A DNA stretch of 45,273 nt from Paraburkholderia sp. NMBU_R16 (GTDB lineage: Bacteria; Pseudomonadota; Gammaproteobacteria; Burkholderiales; Burkholderiaceae): positions 1 through 45,273 of the forward strand of contig NZ_JAAAYE010000048.1 of NCBI RefSeq assembly GCF_013282575.1. The letters are read 5' to 3'. This document shows positions 1-8,273 of this stretch, in pieces. Below the pieces are notes generated by a model. That model did no database searches and was not told the origin of the DNA. It worked only from the letters and a program-made list of their open reading frames with translations. Position 1 is the stretch's first letter. Each line of letters starts with the position of its first letter. The position numbers were made by a program, and so were the translations under genes.

Positions 1-69
1 TTGAATTCCATTGCCGCCCAGCTCTCCGTTGATCGTGCCATTCGCGTGCCGCGCAAAAAGCAAGAGTAA
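1..69 (+). CDS. 3' end of a gene that begins outside the window
   Basis: Frame 1 is open from the first base and stops at TAA 67-69, giving a 22-residue tail that ends in the basic stretch RVPRKKQE. Codon use (GCC, CTC, CGC) fits a real GC-rich gene. I do not recognise the product from so short a piece. The following 268 bp up to the convergent CBS gene contain no convincing gene, only two hairpins listed separately. Confidence 0.4.
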   Translation: MNSIAAQLSVDRAIRVPRKKQE

Positions 70-206
70 ACGGCAAGTCGCGACAGTTTACAAGCCGCTC
101 ACGCGGACTTGTGTGTAATGAAATGGGTTAACGGGCGTTCGCTCATGGATCGGGCGGCAGGGCGAGGCGCTGTCACGAAAATCGGACGATGGCTCGCGTC
201 GATTCG

Positions 207-240
207 AAAAAAAAGCCGCGCTCAAAGAACGCAGCCGGCT
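207..240 (-). terminator. Possible rho-independent terminator of the CBS-domain gene
   Basis: Read on the minus strand, an imperfect GC-rich stem (AGCC/GGCT closing a GCG/CGC pair with a small bulge) is followed by eight consecutive T (A-run at 207-214 on the plus strand). It lies about 100 bp past the stop of the minus-strand CBS gene. The stem is imperfect, so the call rests mainly on the T-run and position. Confidence 0.4.
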
Positions 241-251
241 TGTTGTGCGAC

Positions 252-279
252 GCAACAAGACCGGGGCGCGTCTTGTTGC
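252..279. repeat. Perfect 10-bp inverted repeat (hairpin)
   Basis: GCAACAAGAC at 252-261 and GTCTTGTTGC at 270-279 are exact reverse complements around an 8-nt loop. No T-run follows on either strand, so it is not a standard terminator by itself. It sits between the converging upstream gene and the CBS gene and may act as a 3'-end stabilising stem for either transcript. Confidence 0.55.
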
Positions 280-337
280 CGTCTATGCGTAGGGGAGCGG
301 GAAACGGACGAATGGGCGCCGAAGCGCCTTAGCGCCC

Positions 338-796
338 TTAGCGCAATTCGCGCGACTCGCCCTCTTCCGGCCAATCCCGGATGTATGCCTTCAGCATACG
401 ATTCTCGAAGCTCTGTTCTTCGACAACCGCCTTGGCGACGTCGTAAAACGAAATGACCCCCATCAACGTGCGGTTCTCGAGCACCGGCAGGTAGCGCACA
501 TGATGCTCGAGCATCATCCGGCGCACCTCGTCGACATCCGTTTCGGGGGTGCACGTGAGCGGGTGGTCGTCCATCACCTTGCGGATCATGCCGGAGCCTA
601 CGGTGCCACCATTCGTGTTCAACGTGACGATGATTTCGCGAAACGTCAACATGCCGACCAGATCGCCATGCTCCATGATCACGAGCGAACCGATGTCGTG
701 CTCCGCCATCGTGGTCACCGCGGCTGTGAGCGGCGTATCGGGCGAAACGGTATAGAGCGTATTGCCCTTCACCTTCAAGATATCGCTGACCTTCAT
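338..796 (-). CDS. Two-CBS-domain protein
   Basis: 152-aa soluble protein made almost entirely of a CBS pair (Bateman module): CBS1 about residues 8-60 (SPDTPLTAAVTTMAEHDIGS... VGMLTFREI) and CBS2 about residues 75-130 (VRYLPVLENRTLMGVISFYD). CBS pairs typically bind adenosyl ligands such as AMP, ATP or SAM and act as energy or metabolite sensors; which ligand applies here cannot be read from the sequence. There is no attached catalytic or transport domain, so it is a stand-alone sensor type. The ATG at 796 has a good ribosome binding site (GGAGGG about 8 nt upstream on the minus strand). It is transcribed away from metY; the 196-bp gap between them holds the metY promoter. Confidence 0.9.
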   Translation of the reverse strand: MKVSDILKVKGNTLYTVSPDTPLTAAVTTMAEHDIGSLVIMEHGDLVGMLTFREIIVTLNTNGGTVGSGMIRKVMDDHPLTCTPETDVDEVRRMMLEHHVRYLPVLENRTLMGVISFYDVAKAVVEEQSFENRMLKAYIRDWPEEGESRELR

Positions 797-920
797 GGTT
801 TGCCCCCTCCGGTTAAAGCCTCGTTTGATCGGTCGATCCTAGCGGAAAGCCCCTTAAAAGGAAAGCCGCGCGCGCCGATTTCAGCCGCCTGCGCGTGCGG
901 ACCGCCGCGCTGACCGCCTC

Positions 921-948
921 TTGAACGGGCGTGCCGCGATGGTACGAT
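921..948 (+). promoter_or_regulatory. Probable sigma-70 promoter of metY
   Basis: TTGAAC (921-926) and TACGAT (943-948) are separated by 16 bp. This would start the transcript near 955, giving a leader of about 38 nt before the metY ATG at 993. No other good pair is visible in the gap. Confidence 0.5.
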
Positions 949-966
949 GGCCGTCACGCCACCTTT

Positions 967-984
967 GCCGGACGCGCGTCCGGC
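967..984. repeat. 18-bp perfect palindrome in the metY leader
   Basis: GCCGGACGCGCGTCCGGC is its own reverse complement and ends 8 nt before the metY ATG, where a Shine-Dalgarno would be expected; none is visible. It could be an operator or an RNA stem limiting ribosome access. Function is inferred from position only. Confidence 0.5.
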
Positions 985-992
985 CGCCGCCG

Positions 993-2327
993 ATGTCCGC
1001 CAACCGATTCGATACACTCGCCGTTCATGCCGGCGCCGCGCCCGATGCGACGACCGGCGCACGCGTCACGCCCATCCATCAAAGCGCTGCGTTCGTATTC
1101 CGCGACACGGATCACGCCGCCGCGCTGTTCGATATGGAACGCGCCGGGCATGTCTATTCGCGCATCTCCAACCCGACCGTCGCCGTTTTCGAAGAGCGTG
1201 TCGCCGCGCTCGAAAACGGCGCGGGCGCGATCGGCACGGCCAGCGGGCAAGCCGCCCTGCATTTGGCCATTGCGACGTTGATGGGCGCCGGCGCCCATAT
1301 CGTCGCCTCGAATGCGCTTTACGGCGGCTCGCACAATCTGCTGCACTACACGCTGCCGCGCTTCGGCATCGAAACGACGTTCGTCGAGCCGCGCGATATC
1401 GATGCCTGGCGCGCCGCGCTGCGGTCCAACACCCGCCTCCTGTTCGGCGAGACACTGGGCAATCCGGGCCTCGACGTGCTCGACATTGCCACGCTGGCGC
1501 ATCTCGCGCACGAGCATCGGGTGCCGCTGCTGGTGGACTCCACGTTCACGACGCCCTACCTGCTCAAACCGTTCGAGCATGGCGCCGATTTCGTCTATCA
1601 CTCGGCGACCAAGTTCCTGGGCGGACACGGCACGACGATCGGCGGGGTACTCGTCGACAGCGGCGCCTTCGACTTCGTCGCATCGGGCCGCTTTCCCGAA
1701 TTCACGGAGCCGTACGACGGCTTCCATGGCATGGTCTTCGCCGAAGAGAGCACCGTCGCGCCGTTTTTGCTGCGCGCGCGCCGCGAAGGCCTGCGCGACT
1801 TCGGCGCCACGCTGCACCCGCAAGCCGCGTGGCAACTGCTGCAAGGCATCGAAACGCTGCCGCTGCGGATGGACAGGCACGTGGCCAACACGCGCAAGGT
1901 CGTCGAATTCCTGGCCTCGCACGCGGGCGTGGCATCGATCGCCTATCCGGAGCTGCCCACGCATCCGGACTACGCGCTCGCGCAGCGCCTGCTGCCGCGC
2001 GGCGCGGGCGCCGTGGTCAGCTTCGATCTGCGCGGCGATCGCGCCGCCGGCCGGCGCTTCATCGAAGCCCTGACACTGTTCTCCCACCTCGCGAATGTCG
2101 GCGACGTCCGCTCGCTCGTGATTCATCCGGCTTCGACGACGCACTTTCGCATGGACGCCGCGGCGCTTGCGGCAGCAGGCATCCGAGAAGGCACCATTCG
2201 CCTGTCGATCGGGCTGGAAGATCCGGACGATCTCATCGACGATCTCAAGCGTGCGCTCAAGGCAGCCGGCAAGCCCGGCTCGAAACCCGATGCGGGCCGT
2301 GGCGCGCCACAAAAGGAGTCAGCATGA
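993..2327 (+). CDS. metY: O-acetylhomoserine sulfhydrylase / aminocarboxypropyltransferase
   Basis: 444-aa PLP enzyme of the Cys/Met metabolism family. It would make L-homocysteine from O-acetyl-L-homoserine and sulfide in the cytoplasm (methionine synthesis). The Schiff-base lysine lies in HSATKFLGGHG (K207). The N-terminal HAG...GARVTPIHQS pattern, GETLGNPGLDVLDI, and the insertion around SGRFPEFTEPYDGFHGMVF are typical of MetY rather than of the shorter MetB/MetZ enzymes, but O-succinylhomoserine use (MetZ) cannot be excluded from sequence. I chose the ATG at 993 (MSANRFDTLAVHAG): the longer reading frame starts on the TTG of the -35 box and its extra residues look non-coding. Its stop overlaps the next gene's start (ATGA), so the two are probably translationally coupled. 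Confidence 0.9.
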   Translation: MSANRFDTLAVHAGAAPDATTGARVTPIHQSAAFVFRDTDHAAALFDMERAGHVYSRISNPTVAVFEERVAALENGAGAIGTASGQAALHLAIATLMGAGAHIVASNALYGGSHNLLHYTLPRFGIETTFVEPRDIDAWRAALRSNTRLLFGETLGNPGLDVLDIATLAHLAHEHRVPLLVDSTFTTPYLLKPFEHGADFVYHSATKFLGGHGTTIGGVLVDSGAFDFVASGRFPEFTEPYDGFHGMVFAEESTVAPFLLRARREGLRDFGATLHPQAAWQLLQGIETLPLRMDRHVANTRKVVEFLASHAGVASIAYPELPTHPDYALAQRLLPRGAGAVVSFDLRGDRAAGRRFIEALTLFSHLANVGDVRSLVIHPASTTHFRMDAAALAAAGIREGTIRLSIGLEDPDDLIDDLKRALKAAGKPGSKPDAGRGAPQKESA

Positions 2328-3160
2328 TCGTCGACGTCCTGGGCAAACCGGCCTATGCGTATACCGGCGGCAGATCGTTCGATCCAGCGCTGCCGAGCGC
2401 CGTCTTCGTCCATGGCGCCCAGCACGACCACAGCGTCTGGGCGCTACAGAGCCGGTACTTTGCGCACCATGGCTTCAATGCGCTCGCCGTCGATCTGCCG
2501 GGCCATTGCCGCAGCGCGGGACCGGCGGCCAAGAGCATCGGCGCGCTCGCCGATTGGCTCGCGGCGTTCCTCGACACGCTGGGCGTGCCATCGGCGTTCG
2601 TGGCTGGGCACAGCATGGGCTCGCTCGTGGCACTCGATTTCGCCGGCCGTTATCCGACCCGCGCCGCGCGCGTGGCACTCGTCGCCACGGCCGTGCCGAT
2701 GACCGTTTCCGACGCGTTGCTGGACGCCGCGCTGCATCGCGAAGCGGAAGCCATCTCGCTCGTCAATCGCTGGTCGCATTCGACGATCGCCGCCAAGCCC
2801 TCCTGTCCAGGCCCAGGTTTTTGGCTGCACGGGGTGAACCAGCGTCTGATGGAGCGCGTGGCCGCGGCCGGCGAGCCGGGGCTCTTCCACACCGACTTTT
2901 CCGCGTGCAACGGCTACGCGGAAGGGCTCGAGCGCGCTGGGCAACTGCGCTGCCCGGTACGGCTCGTGCTCGGTTCGAAGGACGCGATGACGCCGCCGAA
3001 GGCCGCGCGCGGACTCGTCGAAGCGCTTGCCGCGGCCGGTGCGCAGTTCGAAGTGGTCACGCTCGATGCCGGCCACGCATTGATGTCCGAGGCACCCGAT
3101 GCGACCCTGGAAGCGCTCTTCGCGTTTGCGCGGCCGCTCCAGGCATTACCACCGTCCTGA
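2324..3160 (+). CDS. Alpha/beta hydrolase
   Basis: 278-aa alpha/beta-hydrolase-fold protein. The oxyanion region FVHGAQHDHSVW, the nucleophile elbow GHSMG (S97), the acid in LGSKDAMTPP (D220) and the histidine in DAGHALMSE (H251) form a complete catalytic triad. No signal peptide is seen, so it is probably cytoplasmic. Substrate is unknown. The start ATG at 2324 overlaps the metY stop by four bases and is preceded by AAGGAG, strongly suggesting one operon with metY. Because acyl-homoserine chemistry relies on acyl-CoA, an acyl-ester or thioester substrate is conceivable, but that is inference. Confidence 0.88.
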   Translation: MIVDVLGKPAYAYTGGRSFDPALPSAVFVHGAQHDHSVWALQSRYFAHHGFNALAVDLPGHCRSAGPAAKSIGALADWLAAFLDTLGVPSAFVAGHSMGSLVALDFAGRYPTRAARVALVATAVPMTVSDALLDAALHREAEAISLVNRWSHSTIAAKPSCPGPGFWLHGVNQRLMERVAAAGEPGLFHTDFSACNGYAEGLERAGQLRCPVRLVLGSKDAMTPPKAARGLVEALAAAGAQFEVVTLDAGHALMSEAPDATLEALFAFARPLQALPPS

Positions 3161-3180
3161 TCGTTGCGGAGGTAGCTATC

Positions 3181-3501
3181 ATGGTTCACGGCACGCATGC
3201 GCCTCGTTTTACGAGCTTTGCGCAGTTCTATCCGTTCTATCTCGGCGAGCATCGCAATACGACTTGCCGAAGGCTGCATTTCATCGGCTCGCTAGGCGTG
3301 ATCGGCTGCGTCGCCATGGCCATCGCGACGGGAAGCTGGTTCTGGCTGCCGGGCGCACTCGTGTGCGGATATGGGTTCGCCTGGGTCGGCCACTTCTTCT
3401 TCGAAAAGAACCGGCCCGCCACGTTCAGTCATCCGCTCTACAGCCTGATGGGCGACTGGGTGATGTTCAAAGACATTTGCACAGGCAAGATCCGGCTGTA
3501 G
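3181..3501 (+). CDS. DUF962 / Mpo1-like membrane protein
   Basis: 106-aa protein with the DUF962 (YGL010w-like, Mpo1) pattern: FAQFYPFYLGEHRNTTCRRLHFIGS near the N-terminus, two hydrophobic segments (about residues 38-55 and 58-72), then GHFFFEKNRPATFSHPLYS. In yeast, Mpo1 is an iron-dependent dioxygenase that alpha-oxidises 2-hydroxy fatty acids, with conserved His residues; the matching His residues (HRN, HFIG, GHFFFEKN, FSHP) are all present. The bacterial role is not established. GGAGG stands about 9 nt before the ATG. It follows the hydrolase by 20 bp and may be in the same transcript. Confidence 0.85.
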   Translation: MVHGTHAPRFTSFAQFYPFYLGEHRNTTCRRLHFIGSLGVIGCVAMAIATGSWFWLPGALVCGYGFAWVGHFFFEKNRPATFSHPLYSLMGDWVMFKDICTGKIRL

Positions 3502-3515
3502 GCGGTAATCGCCCC

Positions 3516-4910
3516 TCAGGTAGCGTGGTGAGGCGAACCGGACAACACACGCGAGGCGCCGGCGTGAAATGCCTCGCGGGCCTCGCGCGCCGCAAGCAGC
3601 GTGGCGAGCGAAATCTCGAGTCTGTCGTTGCCAAGCGCAGCGAGCAAAGCGTCGCCGTCGACGCGCGTCGACTCCAGCCGCAATTGATATTCGAGCTCGG
3701 CCCGATCGATCACGAAAACGTCGAATAGCCGCGCCACCGTGACATGCGCCGGATTGGCGAGCAACGCGTAGCACGGCTGACCATCCGCGCCTTCGTCGGC
3801 CAGCCGCGTGATCCATTGATGGCGGCTCAGCTTGCCGACGATCCGCGTGGCCGTATCCAGATCGCACCGCAGCATGCGCGCGAGTTCCATCACGGTCAGC
3901 CCCGCAGCGCCATGGTCGCGTGCATCGCTCAGGCGCGCGAGAATCTCGAGCGCATCGAGCAGGTCTCCGCCCGCGTAGTCGTGCCGGTGGAACTGGCCGG
4001 CGCGAATAGCGGGCAACGTCGAGACGATCGTCGCGCCCGCGAGCGTGATGAACCAGCTCAGATAAACCCATATCAGGAACATGGGCACCGTCGCGAAAGC
4101 GCCATAGACCGCCGTATAGGTCGGGATGCGCCGGACGTAGAAGCCGAAGCCGCGCTTCGCGAGTTCGAACGCGATGGCGGCGCATAATCCGCCCACCACG
4201 GCATCGCGCCACTGCACGCTGCAGTTGGGCAGGTACACGTAGAGCATGGTGAAGGCCAGTCCGGTCAGCGGCAGCGCGGCCCCTGAAAGCGCCCATTCGA
4301 TCAGCGGCGAGACGTAGCCGTTCGCCAACGAGCTCGATTGCGTGAAAAGGTGCGAGGTAATCGACAAGCTCACACCGATCAGCAACGGTCCCAGCGTGAT
4401 GATCGCCCAGTAGACGAGCACGCGCTGTGCGAATGGGCGCGGTTTGGGCACGCGCCATATGAGGTTGAAGGCCGATTCGACGGTCATCATCGTCATGACG
4501 GACGTGACGAACAACACGATCATCCCCGCCGTCGTCAGTCCCTTCGCTTTCGAGGCGAACTGATTCAGGTAGCGAAAGATCTGGCTGTTGATCTGGTCCG
4601 GCATCAAGTGCTGGGCAAGGAACGTCTGCAGCGAAGCCTGAAACGTCGAAAAAATGGGAAACGCCGTAAAAAGCGCGAACGCTACCGTGGCGAGCGGAAC
4701 GATCGCCAGCATCGTCGTGAACGTCAAGCTGCCGGCCACCTGCGCAATGCGGTCCTCGCTGCTGCGCTTGGCGGCAAATCGCGCGAGGCGTTTGACGGTA
4801 TTCAGATCGACACTCAATTTTTTCGGCAAGAAATTCTCCGTCGTGGGGGGCGCATCGTGGGGCGCCGGCACGGGCTCTCCGCCCGCCACCGGCCGCTCGA
4901 ATGCTCTCAT
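3516..4910 (-). CDS. YihY/UPF0761 family inner-membrane protein
   Basis: 464-aa protein. After a proline-rich N-terminus, residues about 45-310 hold roughly six hydrophobic segments with the family landmarks SLTFTTMLAIVPLATVAF, TVESAFNLIWRVPKPRP and YGAFATVPMFLIWVYLSW. Residues about 320-460 form a soluble C-terminal region including a winged-helix-like stretch (LTVMELARMLRCDLDTATRIVGKL), as in many betaproteobacterial members. The family was once called ribonuclease BN; that assignment is obsolete and its true function is unknown. It converges with the DUF962 gene (14-bp gap) and diverges from wrbA with only 33 bp between start codons, so the two divergent promoters must overlap the coding ends. 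Confidence 0.9.
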   Translation of the reverse strand: MRAFERPVAGGEPVPAPHDAPPTTENFLPKKLSVDLNTVKRLARFAAKRSSEDRIAQVAGSLTFTTMLAIVPLATVAFALFTAFPIFSTFQASLQTFLAQHLMPDQINSQIFRYLNQFASKAKGLTTAGMIVLFVTSVMTMMTVESAFNLIWRVPKPRPFAQRVLVYWAIITLGPLLIGVSLSITSHLFTQSSSLANGYVSPLIEWALSGAALPLTGLAFTMLYVYLPNCSVQWRDAVVGGLCAAIAFELAKRGFGFYVRRIPTYTAVYGAFATVPMFLIWVYLSWFITLAGATIVSTLPAIRAGQFHRHDYAGGDLLDALEILARLSDARDHGAAGLTVMELARMLRCDLDTATRIVGKLSRHQWITRLADEGADGQPCYALLANPAHVTVARLFDVFVIDRAELEYQLRLESTRVDGDALLAALGNDRLEISLATLLAAREAREAFHAGASRVLSGSPHHAT

Positions 4911-4915
4911 GCCCC

Positions 4916-4921
4916 TATAAT
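4916..4921 (+). promoter_or_regulatory. Consensus -10 box in the yihY/wrbA divergent gap
   Basis: A perfect TATAAT 22 bp before the wrbA ATG, embedded in the near-palindrome CCTATAATAGG so that the minus strand also reads TATTAT just before the YihY start. No good -35 is seen for the plus strand (it would lie inside the YihY coding start). Assigned to wrbA; possibly used in both directions. Confidence 0.45.
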
Positions 4922-4934
4922 AGGCCGCTCATAA

Positions 4935-5964
<1,030 letters not shown>

Positions 5965-5968
<4 letters not shown>

Positions 5969-7395
5969 GCGATTCCACCTCTTCGTCCGAATTCGTCGCC
6001 GCCTGCCGGCAGGCCATCGGCGCGGCGCATGTCCTCACCGAGCCGCACGACACCGCCGCGTACCTGACCGATTGGCGCCGGCGCTATTCGGGCGCCACTT
6101 GCGCCGTGCTGCGCCCGGGCACGACCGAGGAAGTCGCGGCGCTCGTGCGGCTCGCGGCATCGCACCGCGTCGCGCTCGTGCCGCAAGGCGGCAATACGGG
6201 ACTCGCGGGCGGTGCGACGCCCGATACGAGCGGCAAGCAGGCCGTCATCAGCCTCACCCGGCTCGCACGTGTGCGCGCCATCGACACGCACAACGATACG
6301 ATCACGGTCGAAGCCGGCGTGGTTCTGGCCGACGTACAAGCCCGCGCACGCGAAGCCGGCCGGCTTTTCTCGCTGAGTCTCGCTGCCGAGGGCAGTTGCA
6401 CGATCGGCGGAAATCTGTCGACCAATGCCGGCGGCACGGGGGTGCTGCGGTACGGCAACGCCCGGGATCTCTGCCTCGGCCTCGAGGTCGTCACGCCCCA
6501 AGGCGAGATTTGGAACGGTCTGAGGGGCCTGCGCAAGGACAACACCGGCTACGACTTGCGCGACCTCTACATCGGCTCGGAGGGTACGCTTGGGATCATC
6601 ACTGCGGCCGTCATGAAGCTGCATCCGCTGCCGGCCGCACAAGTGACCGCGCTCGCAGCGCTCGCATCGCCGGATGCCGCGCTGGAATTCCTCTCGCTCG
6701 CGCGACGTACCGCCGGTGCATTGCTGACAGGCTTCGAGCTGATGTCCGACTTTTGCCTGCGGCTCGTCGGCAAGCACTTTGCGCAGCTTCGCTATCCGTT
6801 CGACGCGTCGCACCCGCAAACGGTCTTGCTCGAACTCTCCGACGGCGAAAGCGAAGCGCACGCACGGGGGCTTTTCGAGCAGATGATGGAAACGGCGCTC
6901 GATGCCGGGCTCGTCGAAGATGCGGTCGTCGCCGAAAACCTTGCACAGTCGCGCGCATTCTGGGCGCTGCGCGAGCATATTCCGCTCGCTCAGGCGGAAG
7001 AAGGACTGAACATCAAGCACGATATCGCAGTACCGATTTCGCGCATCGGCACGTTCATCGCCGAAACCGACGCTGCGATTGCGGCTGCCATCCCCGGCGC
7101 GAGGATGGTGACGTTCGGGCACCTCGGCGACGGCAATCTGCACTACAACGTCCAGGCGCCCGAAGGCGGCGACGCGAAGGCCTTTCTCTCCCGGTACCAA
7201 GCGGCAATCAACCGTCTTGTCTACGATAGCGTGGCTCGCCATCATGGCAGCATCAGCGCGGAACACGGTCTCGGGCAGCTCAAAGTGGACGAAGCCGCGC
7301 ACTACAAGTCGCCGGTCGAACTCTCGCTCATGCGGGCGGTGAAACATGCACTCGATCCGCTCGGCCTGATGAATCCCGGCAAGGTGCTACGCTAG
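5965..7395 (+). CDS. FAD-linked oxidase (D-lactate / D-2-hydroxyacid dehydrogenase-like)
   Basis: 476-aa flavoprotein of the GlcD/D-2-hydroxyglutarate dehydrogenase family. Residues about 40-215 are the FAD-binding PCMH domain (VPQGGNTGLAGGATP, TIGGNLSTNAGGTGVLRYGN, LYIGSEGTLGIITAAVMKL); residues about 220-475 are the oxidase C-terminal domain, with the conserved FGHLGDGNLHYN and GSISAEHGLGQLK. The family oxidises D-2-hydroxyacids and passes electrons to a cytochrome or electron-transfer flavoprotein. The exact substrate cannot be fixed from sequence. Last gene of the wrbA trio; shared expression with a quinone reductase suggests a redox role (inference). Confidence 0.9.
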
Positions 7396-7417
7396 CTCAG
7401 AACGCAAGGGGCATCCC

Positions 7418-8245
7418 GTGAAAATCCGCGTACTGTCAGATTTGCACCTCGAATGCGACGAGCCGGAAGCGATTGCGCATGCCGACGCCGACCTCGTGGT
7501 GCTCGCCGGGGACATTCACAATCACGCGGAAGGCATCCGCTGGGCCGCGCAGACGTTCGATCCGGATACGCCGGTTGTCTACGTGCCCGGCAATCATGAG
7601 TACTACGACGGAGAGTTCGGCGCCCTCGAGACGGCCATGCGCGACGCGGCCGCGAGCGTCGATAACCTCCATTACCTGAACAACGCGACCTGGACCGATC
7701 CTGCCGGGCGCTGGCGCGTACTAGGCACCACCTTGTGGACCGATTTCGAGCTCTTCGGCGCGAGCGACGAAGCGCGCGCGGCCTCGTGCGCCGCCGCCGA
7801 GAAAGCCATGCTCGATTTTCGCGGGCCGATACAGGTAGCTTGGTCGCTCGACACCCGCACGAGCGAAGCGCCTTCGCGCATGTTCACGGTGGGCGATGCA
7901 CTTGCGCTGCATCGGCAATCGCGCGCGTGGCTCGAGCGTGAGCTCGCTCAGCCATTCGACGGCACGACGATCGTCGTCACGCATCACGCACCTCATCGCG
8001 CGAGTCTGGCCGAGCGTTTTGCCAACGATCTGGCATCGGCCGGCTTCATCAGCCATTTGCCCACGCTCGTGCACGAACCGGTGGCGCTCTGGATTCACGG
8101 CCACACGCATACCGCCTTCGATTACATGAGCAACGGCACGCGAGTCGTCTGCAATCCACGCGGCTATCTGAACCGGCGCACGCGCGAGCGCGAAAATCCC
8201 CAGTTCGCGTGGGACAAGATCGTCGAGATTCCCACGCGCGCGTGA
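7418..8245 (+). CDS. Calcineurin-like metallophosphoesterase
   Basis: 275-aa protein with the metallophosphoesterase metal-site motifs in order: LSDLHLE (D-x-H, residues 7-13), LAGDIHNH (GD), VPGNHEYYDG (GNHE), THHAPHRAS and IHGHTHTAFDY (GHxH). These bind two metal ions. The family hydrolyses phosphodiesters or phosphomonoesters; substrate unknown. Starts with GTG 22 bp after the oxidase stop with AAGGGG upstream; it is probably read through from the preceding operon. It converges with the histidine kinase gene, 28 bp away. Confidence 0.9.
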   Translation: MKIRVLSDLHLECDEPEAIAHADADLVVLAGDIHNHAEGIRWAAQTFDPDTPVVYVPGNHEYYDGEFGALETAMRDAAASVDNLHYLNNATWTDPAGRWRVLGTTLWTDFELFGASDEARAASCAAAEKAMLDFRGPIQVAWSLDTRTSEAPSRMFTVGDALALHRQSRAWLERELAQPFDGTTIVVTHHAPHRASLAERFANDLASAGFISHLPTLVHEPVALWIHGHTHTAFDYMSNGTRVVCNPRGYLNRRTRERENPQFAWDKIVEIPTRA

Positions 8246-8273
8246 CCCACCGTCGAGCGGGCGCGCGCGACGC

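Noticed and set aside
109-456. Small plus-strand frame at the left end
   Set aside because: Overlaps the CBS gene antisense, with no domain and no good ribosome binding site.
954-2312. Minus-strand frame of 452 aa opposite metY
   Set aside because: Arg/Gln/Ala-rich shadow typical of high-GC DNA, no known domain, and metY is clearly real.
947-2323. Long plus-strand frame of 737 aa that would fuse a metY shadow to the hydrolase
   Set aside because: The part before 2324 is an Arg-rich out-of-frame reading of metY; the hydrolase begins at its own ATG with AAGGAG.
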